A stretch of DNA of 64,000 nucleotides from Oceanicola sp. 502str15 (GTDB taxonomy: Bacteria; Pseudomonadota; Alphaproteobacteria; Rhodobacterales; Rhodobacteraceae), in contig NZ_WYDQ01000001.1 in assembly GCF_024105635.1 (NCBI RefSeq), forward strand, positions 2,480,001-2,544,000, read 5' to 3'. A program made the position numbers and the translations under genes. Shown piece by piece: positions 16,992 through 25,089 of this stretch. A model generated the notes under the pieces. That model had not been told where the DNA came from. It did not search any database and was given only the letters and a program-made list of their open reading frames with translations. Position 1 is the first letter of the stretch, and each line of letters starts with the position of its first letter.

Positions 16992-17384
16992 ATGATTGTC
17001 AGAGATTTCAACAACATCATCGCCAGCGACAGCGACCGCGTCGTATCCGACGCGCAGTGGTCCTCGGTGCGGATGCTCCTTGCCAGCGACGGCATGGGCT
17101 TTTCGTTCCACATCACCACGCTCGACGCCGGGTCCGAGCACACCTTCGAGTACAAGAACCACTTCGAAAGCGTCTACTGCATGCGCGGCACCGGCTCGAT
17201 CACCGACCTTGCCACCGGCGAGACCCACCCGATCAAGCCCGGTGTCATGTATGCGCTGAACGAGCACGATCATCACACCCTGCGCGCCGAAGAAGAGCTT
17301 GTCATGGCCTGTGTCTTCAACCCACCCGTCACCGGGCAGGAGATTCATCAGGAAGACGGCTCCTACGCGCTCCCCGCCGATTGA
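16992..17384 (+). CDS. ectC: L-ectoine synthase
   Basis: A 130-residue cupin that closes N-gamma-acetyl-diaminobutyrate to ectoine by removing water. MIVRDFNNIIASDSDRVVSD is the standard EctC start, and the cupin core carries EYKNHFESVYCMRGTGSI and YALNEHDHHTLRAEEELVM, with Glu, Tyr and His residues matching the metal and substrate site. The ATG at 16992 lies 4 bases after the ectB stop. No ectoine hydroxylase gene (ectD) follows, so hydroxyectoine is not made from this locus. Confidence 0.97.
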   Translation: MIVRDFNNIIASDSDRVVSDAQWSSVRMLLASDGMGFSFHITTLDAGSEHTFEYKNHFESVYCMRGTGSITDLATGETHPIKPGVMYALNEHDHHTLRAEEELVMACVFNPPVTGQEIHQEDGSYALPAD

Positions 17385-17420
17385 CAAGAGGCCCCGGCCC
17401 CCGCGCCGGGTGAAAAACCT

Positions 17421-18857
17421 GTGAGTTTTCCCGAACATACCGTCGAAAAAATCGGCGGCACATCAATGAGCAAGCTGGGCTGGCTCACCGATACCCTCAT
17501 CATCGGTGACCGCGACGCAGCCGATCTGTACCACCGGATCTTCGTGGTGTCCGCCTTTGGCGGCATCACCAACCTGCTGCTGGAGCACAAGAAGACCGGC
17601 GAGCCCGGCGTCTATGCCCTATTTGCCAATGATGACGACGATCACTCCTGGCTCGGGGCCCTTGGCCGCGTCGCCACGGCCATGTCCGAGGCGCATAATG
17701 CCGTGCTCGACGATGCCGCCGACCGGTCCATGGCAGAAGACTTCGTGCGCGAGCGGATCGAAGGCGCGCGCACCGTGCTGTTCGACCTGCGCCGGCTCTG
17801 CTCCTACGGGCATTTCCGGCTGGCGTCGCACATGCAGATCGTGCGCGAGCTGCTCTCCGGTCTGGGCGAGGCGCATTCGGCCTTCGTCGCCACCCTGCTG
17901 CTTCAGCGCAAGGGCGTGAACGCACGGTTCATCGACCTCTCCGGCTGGCGCGACGACTCCGACAGCAACCTTGTCGAGCGCATCGCAGGCGGGCTCGAAA
18001 GCGTTGACCTGACCCGCGAAATGCCCATCGTCACCGGCTATGCCCAGTGCCGCGAGGGGCTGATGCAGGAGTATGACCGGGGCTATTCCGAGGTTACCTT
18101 TTCCTCGATCGCCGCCTTCACCGGCGCGACCGAGGCGATCATCCACAAGGAATTCCACCTCTCCTCCGCCGATCCCCGGCTGGTGGGCGAGGCGGCGGCC
18201 TGCAAGCTCGGCCACACCAACTACGACGTGGCCGACCAGCTCTCGAACATGGGCATGGAAGCGATCCACCCCAACGCGGCCAAGACGCTGCGGCAGGCGA
18301 ATATCTCGCTGCGGGTGACAAATGCCTTCGACCCCCGCGATCCCGGCACGCTGATCGACGAGGCGCCCGCCGAGTCCCCCGCGGTCGAAATCATCACCGG
18401 CCTCAACGTCGTCGCGCTCGAACTCTTCGAGCAGGACATGGTCGGCGTGAAGGGCTACGACGCCCGTGCGCTCGAAGCGCTGCAACGCCACAGCGTGCGG
18501 ATCGTGTCCAAGACCTCCAACGCCAACACCATCACCCATTACGTCGACGCCCCGCTGAAATCGGTGCGCCGCGTGGTCGCCGAGCTGGAAAAGACCTACC
18601 CCTCCGCGCAGATCAACGTGCGCAGCATGGCCATGGTGGCCGCGATCGGCCGCGATCTGAGCGGCCTGAAGGCCTTCAGCCGCGGCCTCACCGCGCTGGA
18701 AACCGCGGATGTCGAGGTGATCGCCGCCCACCAATCCTCGCGCAACGTCGATATCCAGTTCGCCGTGGCGCGTGACGATGCAGACCGCGCGATCAACGTG
18801 CTGCACCGCGCCCTCGTTGCCTCGCGCCTGCACGAGCTCGTCGACAAGGTCGCCTAG
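17421..18857 (+). CDS. ask: Ectoine-associated aspartate kinase (Ask_ect)
   Basis: A 478-residue aspartokinase that phosphorylates aspartate to supply aspartate semialdehyde for ectB. The N-terminal kinase motif HTVEKIGGTSM is present. The first in-frame ATG lies after that motif, so the GTG at 17421 must be used. Two C-terminal ACT-like segments (IITGLNVVALELFEQDM and INVRSMAMVAAIGRDL regions) are the sites where feedback control normally acts. Dedicated kinases of this type are thought to escape feedback by lysine and threonine, allowing high ectoine output. It is the last gene of the operon and is followed by a strong hairpin. Confidence 0.93.
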   Translation: MSFPEHTVEKIGGTSMSKLGWLTDTLIIGDRDAADLYHRIFVVSAFGGITNLLLEHKKTGEPGVYALFANDDDDHSWLGALGRVATAMSEAHNAVLDDAADRSMAEDFVRERIEGARTVLFDLRRLCSYGHFRLASHMQIVRELLSGLGEAHSAFVATLLLQRKGVNARFIDLSGWRDDSDSNLVERIAGGLESVDLTREMPIVTGYAQCREGLMQEYDRGYSEVTFSSIAAFTGATEAIIHKEFHLSSADPRLVGEAAACKLGHTNYDVADQLSNMGMEAIHPNAAKTLRQANISLRVTNAFDPRDPGTLIDEAPAESPAVEIITGLNVVALELFEQDMVGVKGYDARALEALQRHSVRIVSKTSNANTITHYVDAPLKSVRRVVAELEKTYPSAQINVRSMAMVAAIGRDLSGLKAFSRGLTALETADVEVIAAHQSSRNVDIQFAVARDDADRAINVLHRALVASRLHELVDKVA

Positions 18858-18914
18858 GCCCGCGCCCGCCGCCCGGCTGCCCGTCGGCCAAGGCGCGCAG
18901 GACAGAACAGGATC

Positions 18915-18943
18915 AGCCCCGTGCCGACCATCGGCGCGGGGCT
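18915..18943. terminator. Hairpin between convergent ask and tonB genes
   Basis: A 13-base-pair stem, AGCCCCGTGCCGA pairing with TCGGCGCGGGGCT through one U-G pair, has a CCA loop. It lies midway between the two convergent stop codons. The following T tract is weak in both directions, but stem strength and position fit a shared terminator. Confidence 0.6.
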
Positions 18944-18974
18944 AGTCATTTGCGCAAACGCGGCGCGCCTCGTC

Positions 18975-20078
18975 TCAGTTGAAATCCATCGGCAGGTTGA
19001 ACGATTGCGACCCGCCGCCAAGCTGCTGTGGCGCGCGCGGCATCCGCCCTGCGCTCCGCACCGCCTGGATGGCAGCCTTGTCGATCCGCGGGTTACCCGA
19101 CGAGCGCACCAGCCCAAGCCCCGTCACCTGCCCCGACGCCGCCACGGTGATGCGCAGCACCACCCGCCCACGCCCGCCCGGCGAGCGCTTGCGGCGCTCG
19201 ATCCGCGAGCGGATCTGGGCGCCCCACTGGCTCATCAGGCTCTGCTTCTGGCTTGCCGAGATCTTCTTGGGTCCGGCATTGCGCGCCTCCCCGGCCTGAG
19301 ACGAGCCACCCGACCCGGCCGACTTTGCCCCGGCCCGCGCCTGCGAGGTTTCCTGCGCCGGCTTTGCCGCCTGCTTCGGGGCTTGCTGGGCCTGTTGTTT
19401 TCTCGGCTGGGTCCGGGCGGGGGCCTGCGGCTCGGGCCTCGGGGCCTCGGCCACCGGTAGCTCGGGGCGCTCGGGCATCTTTCGCGGGCGCACCGAGCGG
19501 AGCGGCGCGGTCTGCGGCGCCTGCGGCTCGGCATTCGCGGTGTCGATCTCGGGCGCGACCGGGGCCTCCTGCGCCGGCTGAGTCAGCGGCGTGGCAGGCC
19601 GGGCGGGCACCGAGGGGCGCATGGTTTCGGGCAGCGCCGCCGTCTCGGGCAGCGCGGCAGAGGGCAGCTGCACCGGCGCGAGCGCGGCAGGCGCGGTATC
19701 CACATTGGCGGCCACCGGGCTGGCCTGCAGCACCGGGGCGGTGTCGAGCTCCGGCGTGGCCTCCGCGCTTTCTGGGGCCACGGGGGTGGGCAGCGCCGTG
19801 GGGGGCAACGCATCGGGCTGGCTGGCCATATCGGGCGGCGTCACCTCCGGGTCGACCGGCTCGGGCGCGGCCTGCTCCACCGGCGCCTCCACCTCGGGGG
19901 GCCGGTCCCAGTCCTGCACCATGGCGGCCATGGCCTCGCTCGCCGGCACCAGCGAAACCTCGCTCTCCCCGCCCTCGCCGCCTGTCATCGACCCGGCCTC
20001 GGGCGCAGGGAGCGCAAAGGCGATGGCAATGTGCAGCAGCGCGGCCACGCCGACAAATATCGGAAATTCCGCCTTCAC
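18975..20078 (-). CDS. tonB: TonB-like energy transducer
   Basis: A 367-residue envelope protein with one N-terminal membrane anchor (PIFVGVAALLHIAIAFAL). A long Pro/Ala/Glu-rich periplasmic spacer covers about residues 30-265, and the C-terminal domain contains VLRITVAASGQVTGLGLVRSSG and NPRIDKAAIQAVRSAGRMP, as in TonB/TolA C-termini. TonB passes proton-motive energy from ExbBD to outer-membrane receptors. The start is GTG at 20078, overlapping the exbD stop (GTGA). No TonB-dependent receptor is encoded in the window, so the partner is elsewhere. Confidence 0.85.
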   Translation of the reverse strand: MKAEFPIFVGVAALLHIAIAFALPAPEAGSMTGGEGGESEVSLVPASEAMAAMVQDWDRPPEVEAPVEQAAPEPVDPEVTPPDMASQPDALPPTALPTPVAPESAEATPELDTAPVLQASPVAANVDTAPAALAPVQLPSAALPETAALPETMRPSVPARPATPLTQPAQEAPVAPEIDTANAEPQAPQTAPLRSVRPRKMPERPELPVAEAPRPEPQAPARTQPRKQQAQQAPKQAAKPAQETSQARAGAKSAGSGGSSQAGEARNAGPKKISASQKQSLMSQWGAQIRSRIERRKRSPGGRGRVVLRITVAASGQVTGLGLVRSSGNPRIDKAAIQAVRSAGRMPRAPQQLGGGSQSFNLPMDFN

Positions 20079-20455
20079 TGCGGCACCGCCACCAGCTCGA
20101 CCCGGGGCACCCCGGCGGCCGCGAGCTGCTTGAGCACCGCCGCCACCTCCGAGGCCTTGGCCCGCCCGTCCGCCCGCAGCTGCGCCACCTCGCCCGCCAC
20201 CGCCACGAAGGCCGCCAGCGCGGCCTCGCCCCGCACCTCCTCGAAGGCCAGGGTGCCATCGGCCCCGATGTAGAGCGTGGCCGGGCGGCGCTCTGCCTCA
20301 TCGCCCTGCGCCACCGGCGGCTCCACCTCGATCGGCTCGGGCGGGGTGAGGCTGGAGGTCATCAGGAAGAAGATCAGCAGCAGGAAAACAACGTTGATCA
20401 TCGGCACCACCGACTCGGCGGGCTGACGGCGCGGCGTGGAGGAAAAATCCATCAT
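20075..20455 (-). CDS. exbD: ExbD/TolR-family protein, second copy
   Basis: A 126-residue inner-membrane protein with one helix. SVVPMINVVFLLLIFFLMTSS fits the ExbD helix, but the acidic residue that carries protons in ExbD/TolR (normally Asp in 'PLIDV') is replaced by Asn in PMINV; the other copy keeps Asp. The periplasmic part contains LYIGADGTLAFEEVRGEAA. It overlaps both neighbours by four bases. The pair may work as a heteromer in which one subunit lacks the proton carrier. Confidence 0.88.
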   Translation of the reverse strand: MMDFSSTPRRQPAESVVPMINVVFLLLIFFLMTSSLTPPEPIEVEPPVAQGDEAERRPATLYIGADGTLAFEEVRGEAALAAFVAVAGEVAQLRADGRAKASEVAAVLKQLAAAGVPRVELVAVPQ

Positions 20456-20835
20456 TCGACCAGCACCAATCCGGTGTAGCCCGCCGCCCGCAGCGCCTCG
20501 GCCACGCTTACCACCCGTTGCAGGCTGGCCTCGTCGCGGCCGCGCAGAATGATCGTGTCGCCCGGCGCCTCGACCAGCTCCGCCAGCGCCCCCGCCAGCG
20601 CCGCCTCGCCGGTTTCCACCCCGTTCAGCCGCAGCCCCTCGGGCGAGATATCCACCAGCCGCGGCGGCCCCGCATAGGCCTCGCCGCCGCCGCTGCCCGC
20701 CAAGGGCATCGGCAGCATGACCTCGGTACCGAAGCGCGAGGCCAGCATGAAGAAGACCAGCAGCAGGAAGACCACGTCGATCAGCGGGGTCAGGCTGGGC
20801 CTGCGCGGCCTTCGCGGGGCGTCGAACAGGATCAT
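20452..20835 (-). CDS. exbD: ExbD/TolR-family protein, first copy
   Basis: A 127-residue ExbD-like protein. After a basic N-terminus (MILFDAPRRPRRPS) comes LTPLIDVVFLLLVFFMLASRF, with the conserved Asp that carries protons through the ExbBD channel. The C-terminal periplasmic part, DTIILRGRDEASLQRVVSVAEALRAAG, is the dimerisation domain. The ATG at 20835 lies 7 bases after the exbB stop; a longer reading to 20892 adds only Arg-rich sequence. It acts with ExbB to power TonB. Confidence 0.9.
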   Translation of the reverse strand: MILFDAPRRPRRPSLTPLIDVVFLLLVFFMLASRFGTEVMLPMPLAGSGGGEAYAGPPRLVDISPEGLRLNGVETGEAALAGALAELVEAPGDTIILRGRDEASLQRVVSVAEALRAAGYTGLVLVE

Positions 20836-20842
20836 CGGGCGC

Positions 20843-21751
20843 TCACTCCGCCGCCTGCGCCAGTTTCGACTTCGGCGGAACCTCCTGCACAAAGAGCCGG
20901 GCGGCGATGTCTTCCATGTCCTCGCGCACGCCGTCGCGGATCGACTCGAACCACGTGAGCGCGATAGAGGCCGGGATCGCCACCGCCATGCCCGCCGCCG
21001 TGGTCAGCAGCGCCTCCCAGATGCCGCCTGCCAGCAGGGCCGGATCGGCGCGGTTGCCCGCTTCCTGAAGGGTCTGGAAGGCGTCGATCATGCCCAGCAC
21101 GGTGCCGAGCAGGCCGAGCAGCGGGGCGATGGTGGCGATGAGTTCCAGCACCCGCAGCCCGCCCGACAGCCGGGAGAGTTCGCGCTTGGCCACGCGGGAC
21201 ACTTCCTCGCGCGCGCTTTCCTCTTCCAGCGTGAGGCGGGCCTGCATGGCGGCATGGGTCATCCGGCTGCGCACGCCGCGCCGCTGTGCGAGGGCCTGAA
21301 GGGCCGCATCGCGCTGCCCGCCGACCCATGTGTCGACCGCGCTGAAAGAGGCCTTGCGCGACCATGCGCCCGCCACCGAGTAGCGCCAGATCTTCCACAG
21401 GATCAGCGCCAGCGTCAGCACCGAAAGCGCCGCAATCGCCCAGATCGCCGGGCCGCCCTGCCAGAGAAACTCGGCCATCTGCTGCACCGGGGTCAGCGCG
21501 GGCTCGGGCGCGATCTCGGGCACCGGGTCAGCCGTGGACGTGGCCTCGGTCGCCAAGGGCTCCGTCGAATCGGATGGCACCGCCACGCCCGCATCGGCAC
21601 CGCTTTCCGCCTGCGGCGCGGCAGGGGCCTCGGGGGCCTCCATCGGAATGCCCGGAGCCTCGCTGGTGACCGCCCCCGGCGTCCCGCCGCTCTGCGCCAG
21701 CGCCGCCGGCGCCAGGGCTGCCACGGCCAATGCCGTCAAAATCGAGCGCAT
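20843..21751 (-). CDS. exbB: ExbB/TolQ/MotA-family proton channel protein
   Basis: A 302-residue membrane protein. It has a signal peptide (MRSILTALAVAALAPAALAQ), an acidic Ala/Pro/Glu-rich periplasmic stretch and then the ExbB core with three helices: LFLWQ-type entry near residue 110, LELIATIAPLLGLLGTVLGMIDAFQ and LTTAAGMAVAIPASIALTWF. The second helix forms the channel. The start at 21751 has a GGAAGGG ribosome site and gives a clean signal; a Met at 21772 is an alternative. It is the first gene of exbB-exbD-exbD-tonB, which all overlap or nearly touch. Confidence 0.92.
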   Translation of the reverse strand: MRSILTALAVAALAPAALAQSGGTPGAVTSEAPGIPMEAPEAPAAPQAESGADAGVAVPSDSTEPLATEATSTADPVPEIAPEPALTPVQQMAEFLWQGGPAIWAIAALSVLTLALILWKIWRYSVAGAWSRKASFSAVDTWVGGQRDAALQALAQRRGVRSRMTHAAMQARLTLEEESAREEVSRVAKRELSRLSGGLRVLELIATIAPLLGLLGTVLGMIDAFQTLQEAGNRADPALLAGGIWEALLTTAAGMAVAIPASIALTWFESIRDGVREDMEDIAARLFVQEVPPKSKLAQAAE

Positions 21752-21842
21752 GGCCCTTCCGCCAAAGGTCATCGGCCTTCATCCCTTCTTGCCCGGCCCT
21801 GGCGCACCTCCCCTGCTCCAATGCCGCCATATGTTCTGCGCC

Positions 21843-21872
21843 CGCGGGCCCGGCAGCTCTGCCGGGCCCGCG
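21843..21872. terminator. Perfect 14-base inverted repeat downstream of the RND pump gene
   Basis: CGCGGGCCCGGCAG and its exact complement are separated by two bases, CT. It lies in the 236-base space between the RND pump stop and the exbB start, both on the minus strand. No T run follows, so a Rho-independent terminator is only one possibility. The region otherwise shows no recognisable promoter or iron box. Confidence 0.4.
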
Positions 21873-21987
21873 CCGCGCGCGTCCAGTTGAAGCCCAAAAG
21901 GCCCCCGCACGTCCAGAGCGCAAGCCCGGACGGTGCCTTGCGGCAAATCCTGACTATAAAACTCAGAAATGTCCATCCCCTCCGGGA

Positions 21988-24900
21988 TCAGCCCTTCAGC
22001 TTGCCGGGCGAGAACCTGCGCACCAGCACGTAGAAGGCCGGAACCACGAAGATGCCGAGGAAGGTCGCCGCGGTCATCCCGCCCAGAACCCCGATGCCGA
22101 TGGCGTTCTGCGCCTGTGCCCCCGCGCCGGTGGCCAGCGCCAGCGGCAGCACCCCGAGCATGAAGGCGAGCGAGGTCATCAGGATCGGCCGCAACCGCAT
22201 CCGCGCCGCCTCGATCGCCGCCGCCACGGTGCTGCGCCCGGCCACCTCCAGATCGCGGGCGAACTCCACGATCAGGATCGCGTTCTTCGCCGCAAGCCCG
22301 ATGGTGGTGAGAATGCCGACCTTGAAATACACGTCATTCGTCTGCCCGAAGAGCAGCGCGAAGGCGAGCGCCCCGGCAATGCCCACCGGCACGGCGAGCA
22401 TCACGGCAAAGGGGATCGACCAACTCTCGTAGAGCGCCGCCAGCGACAGGAAGACCACAAGCGCCGACAGCGCATAGAGCCACGGTGCCTGGCTGCCCGA
22501 CTGCTGCTCCTGAAAGCTCAGCCCGGTCCAGGCCACGCCATAGCCCCCGTCCAGCCCCTCGGCCAGCTCGGCAATCGCGTCCATCGCCTCGCCCGAGGAG
22601 GTGCCGCTGCCCGGCGAGCCGGAGATCGAAATGGCCGATGTGCCATCCATCCGCGCCAGCGACGGGGTGGAGGACACCCACTTGGTGGTGATGAAGCTGG
22701 CAAAGCTCACCATCTCGCCCGAGGCGTTGATCGCATACCAGTCTTCCACGTTCTCCGGCTGCATCCTGTACTCGGCGGAGGCCTGCACGATCACCGGCTT
22801 GAGGTTGCCGTTCATGTTGAAGTCGTTGACGTTGGAGCCCGAGAAGATCGTCGACAGGATCGCGTTCACCGCCGTGACCGACACGCCGAAGCTCTCCGCC
22901 TTCTGCTGGTCGATCTCCAGCCGCAGCACGGCCTCGCTGTCGGTGCCCCGCGCCTGCACGTTGCTCAACCGGCTGTGTTGCCCGGCGATGGTTTCCAGCT
23001 CCTCGGCGGCGGCGCGCAGCGCGTCGTTGCCGGTGTTGCCGTAGTCCACCAGATACATCGAGAAGCCCGAGGTATTGCCCAGCCCCTGGATCGCCGGAGG
23101 CTGCACGAACAGCACGCGCCCGGCGCGGTTGTTGCCGAACTTCGCCGTCGCCCGCCCGATCAGCGCCGAGGCCGACAGGTCGTCGCCCGGGCGCTCGTCG
23201 AACTCTTTCAGCTTCACGAAGATCATCGCCACGTTCTGCCCCGAGCCGTTGAACCCGAAGCCGAGCGAGGCAAAGGTGCTGTCGACCGTCGCGGTCTCTT
23301 CGGTCAGCAGGTAGTCTTCGATCTCGCCCACCACCTGTGCTGTCTGGGCCGTGGTGGTCCCTTCCGAGAGGTTGACCATCACCATCATCACGCCCTGGTC
23401 TTCCTGCGGCAGGAAGGACGAAGGCAGCCGCGAATAGGTCGCGCCCGCCGCGGCAATAACCGCCGCGAGGATGAGCACCGCCAGCAGCGGCACCTTCGCC
23501 AGCCCTTTCACCGTGCCGGCATAGCCGTTGGTCAGCCGCTCGAACCCGGCGTTGAACCAGCGCGCCGGCGCAAAGCCCGCGCCATGGCCCGCACGCTTCA
23601 GCATCGAAGCGGTGAGCGCCGGGGTGAGGATGAGGGCCACTAGCGCCGAGAGCACCATGGCCGAGATGATGGTGACCGAGAACTGCCGGTAGATCACCCC
23701 GGTCGAGCCGCCGAAGAAGGCCATCGGCAGGAACACCGCCGAAAGCACCAGCGCAATCCCGATCAGGGCGCCGGTGATCTGGCCCATGCTCTTTTCGGTG
23801 GCGGGCAGCGGGTCCAGCCCGTCCTGCTCCATCACCCGCTCCACGTTCTCCACCACCACGATGGCGTCATCCACCAGCAGGCCGATGGCCAGCACCATGG
23901 CAAACATCGTCAGCGTGTTGATCGAAAAGCCAAGGGCCGCCAGCACCGCGAAGGTGCCCGCCAGCACCACCGGCACGGCGAGGATCGGGATGATCGTGGC
24001 GCGCCAGTTCTGCAGGAAGATGAGGATCACGATGAAGACGAGGCCAATGGCCTCCGCCAGCGTGTGATAGACCTTCTCGATCGAAAGCTCGACGAAGGGC
24101 GAGGTGTCGTAGGCGGTTTCAAAGTGCACGCCCTCGGGCAGCGAGGCCTCCAGTTCGGCCAGCGTCTGGCGCACGGCCTCGGCGGTGTCCACGGCATTGG
24201 CCCCGGTGGCGAGGTTCACCCCGAAGCCCGAGGCATTGGCCCCGTTGAACTGCGCATCCCCGCCGTAGCTCTCCTGCCCGATCTCGATCTTCGCCACGTC
24301 ACCCAAGAACACCTGCCCGCCGTCCTCCGCCGATTTCAGCAGGATGTTCTCGAACTCCGCAACCGAGGTGAGCTGGCTCTGGGCGGTGATCGTGGCGGTG
24401 AACTGCTGGCCCTCCACCACCGGCAGAGCCCCCAGCGAGCCGACCGAAACCGTGGTGTTCTGGGCCGAGATCGCACTGGTGATGTCCGAAGGGGTGAGCT
24501 GGTATTCCGCAAGGCTCAGCGGGTCGAGCCAGACCCGCAGCGCATAGCCCGAGCCGAAGCTGTTGATCGAGCCCACGCCCTCGGTGCGCTGCACCGGCCC
24601 CGAAACCCGGGTGTCCATCAGGTCGCCCAGCTCCACGGTCGAGTAGCGCCCGTCGTCCGACACCAGCGCCCCCACCATCAGGATCGACGAGGTCGAGCGG
24701 GTCACACGCACGCCCGAGCTCTGCACCGTATCGGGCAACTGGCCCTCCACCTGGCTGACCTTCGATTGCACGTTGTTCTGGGCGTCCACCGGGTCGACGC
24801 TCTCGTCGAACACCAGCGAAATCGACGAGGAGCCCTCGCGCGAGGTGCTCTCCATATAGAGCACGCCCTCCAGCCCTGTCATCGAATCCTCGATCACCGA

Positions 24901-25086
24901 GGTCACCGAGTTTTCAACCGCCGAAGCCGTGGCCCCGGAGTAGCTGGCCGACACCCGCACGGTCGTGGGGGCGATATCGGGGTATTGCGACACCGCAAGC
25001 TGCGTGAAGGCAAAGGCCCCGGCCAGCATGGTGACGATGGCAAGCACCCAGGCGAAGACCGGGCGATGAATGAAGAACTGTGCCAT
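21988..25086 (-). CDS. RND efflux pump, inner-membrane transporter (AcrB/MexB family)
   Basis: A 1032-residue proton-driven drug efflux pump of the HAE1 group. It starts MAQFFIHRPVFAWVLAIVTM, as AcrB relatives do. Proton relay residues are present: Asp-Asp in AIGLLVDDAIVVVENVERVM near residue 400 and Lys in IGLAAKNAILIVEFARD near 935. The motif PVPIAG-like AVPVGIAGALAFALLFGQ lies in the last membrane bundle. It works as a trimer with the adaptor encoded 3 bases upstream and an outer-membrane TolC-type channel that is not in the window. Length matches the family. Confidence 0.96.
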   Translation of the reverse strand: MAQFFIHRPVFAWVLAIVTMLAGAFAFTQLAVSQYPDIAPTTVRVSASYSGATASAVENSVTSVIEDSMTGLEGVLYMESTSREGSSSISLVFDESVDPVDAQNNVQSKVSQVEGQLPDTVQSSGVRVTRSTSSILMVGALVSDDGRYSTVELGDLMDTRVSGPVQRTEGVGSINSFGSGYALRVWLDPLSLAEYQLTPSDITSAISAQNTTVSVGSLGALPVVEGQQFTATITAQSQLTSVAEFENILLKSAEDGGQVFLGDVAKIEIGQESYGGDAQFNGANASGFGVNLATGANAVDTAEAVRQTLAELEASLPEGVHFETAYDTSPFVELSIEKVYHTLAEAIGLVFIVILIFLQNWRATIIPILAVPVVLAGTFAVLAALGFSINTLTMFAMVLAIGLLVDDAIVVVENVERVMEQDGLDPLPATEKSMGQITGALIGIALVLSAVFLPMAFFGGSTGVIYRQFSVTIISAMVLSALVALILTPALTASMLKRAGHGAGFAPARWFNAGFERLTNGYAGTVKGLAKVPLLAVLILAAVIAAAGATYSRLPSSFLPQEDQGVMMVMVNLSEGTTTAQTAQVVGEIEDYLLTEETATVDSTFASLGFGFNGSGQNVAMIFVKLKEFDERPGDDLSASALIGRATAKFGNNRAGRVLFVQPPAIQGLGNTSGFSMYLVDYGNTGNDALRAAAEELETIAGQHSRLSNVQARGTDSEAVLRLEIDQQKAESFGVSVTAVNAILSTIFSGSNVNDFNMNGNLKPVIVQASAEYRMQPENVEDWYAINASGEMVSFASFITTKWVSSTPSLARMDGTSAISISGSPGSGTSSGEAMDAIAELAEGLDGGYGVAWTGLSFQEQQSGSQAPWLYALSALVVFLSLAALYESWSIPFAVMLAVPVGIAGALAFALLFGQTNDVYFKVGILTTIGLAAKNAILIVEFARDLEVAGRSTVAAAIEAARMRLRPILMTSLAFMLGVLPLALATGAGAQAQNAIGIGVLGGMTAATFLGIFVVPAFYVLVRRFSPGKLKG

Positions 25087-25089
25087 CCG

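Noticed and set aside
17385..17420. Terminator between ectC and ask
   Set aside because: CCCGGC/GCCGGG makes only a short stem without T run, and ask clearly belongs to the operon.
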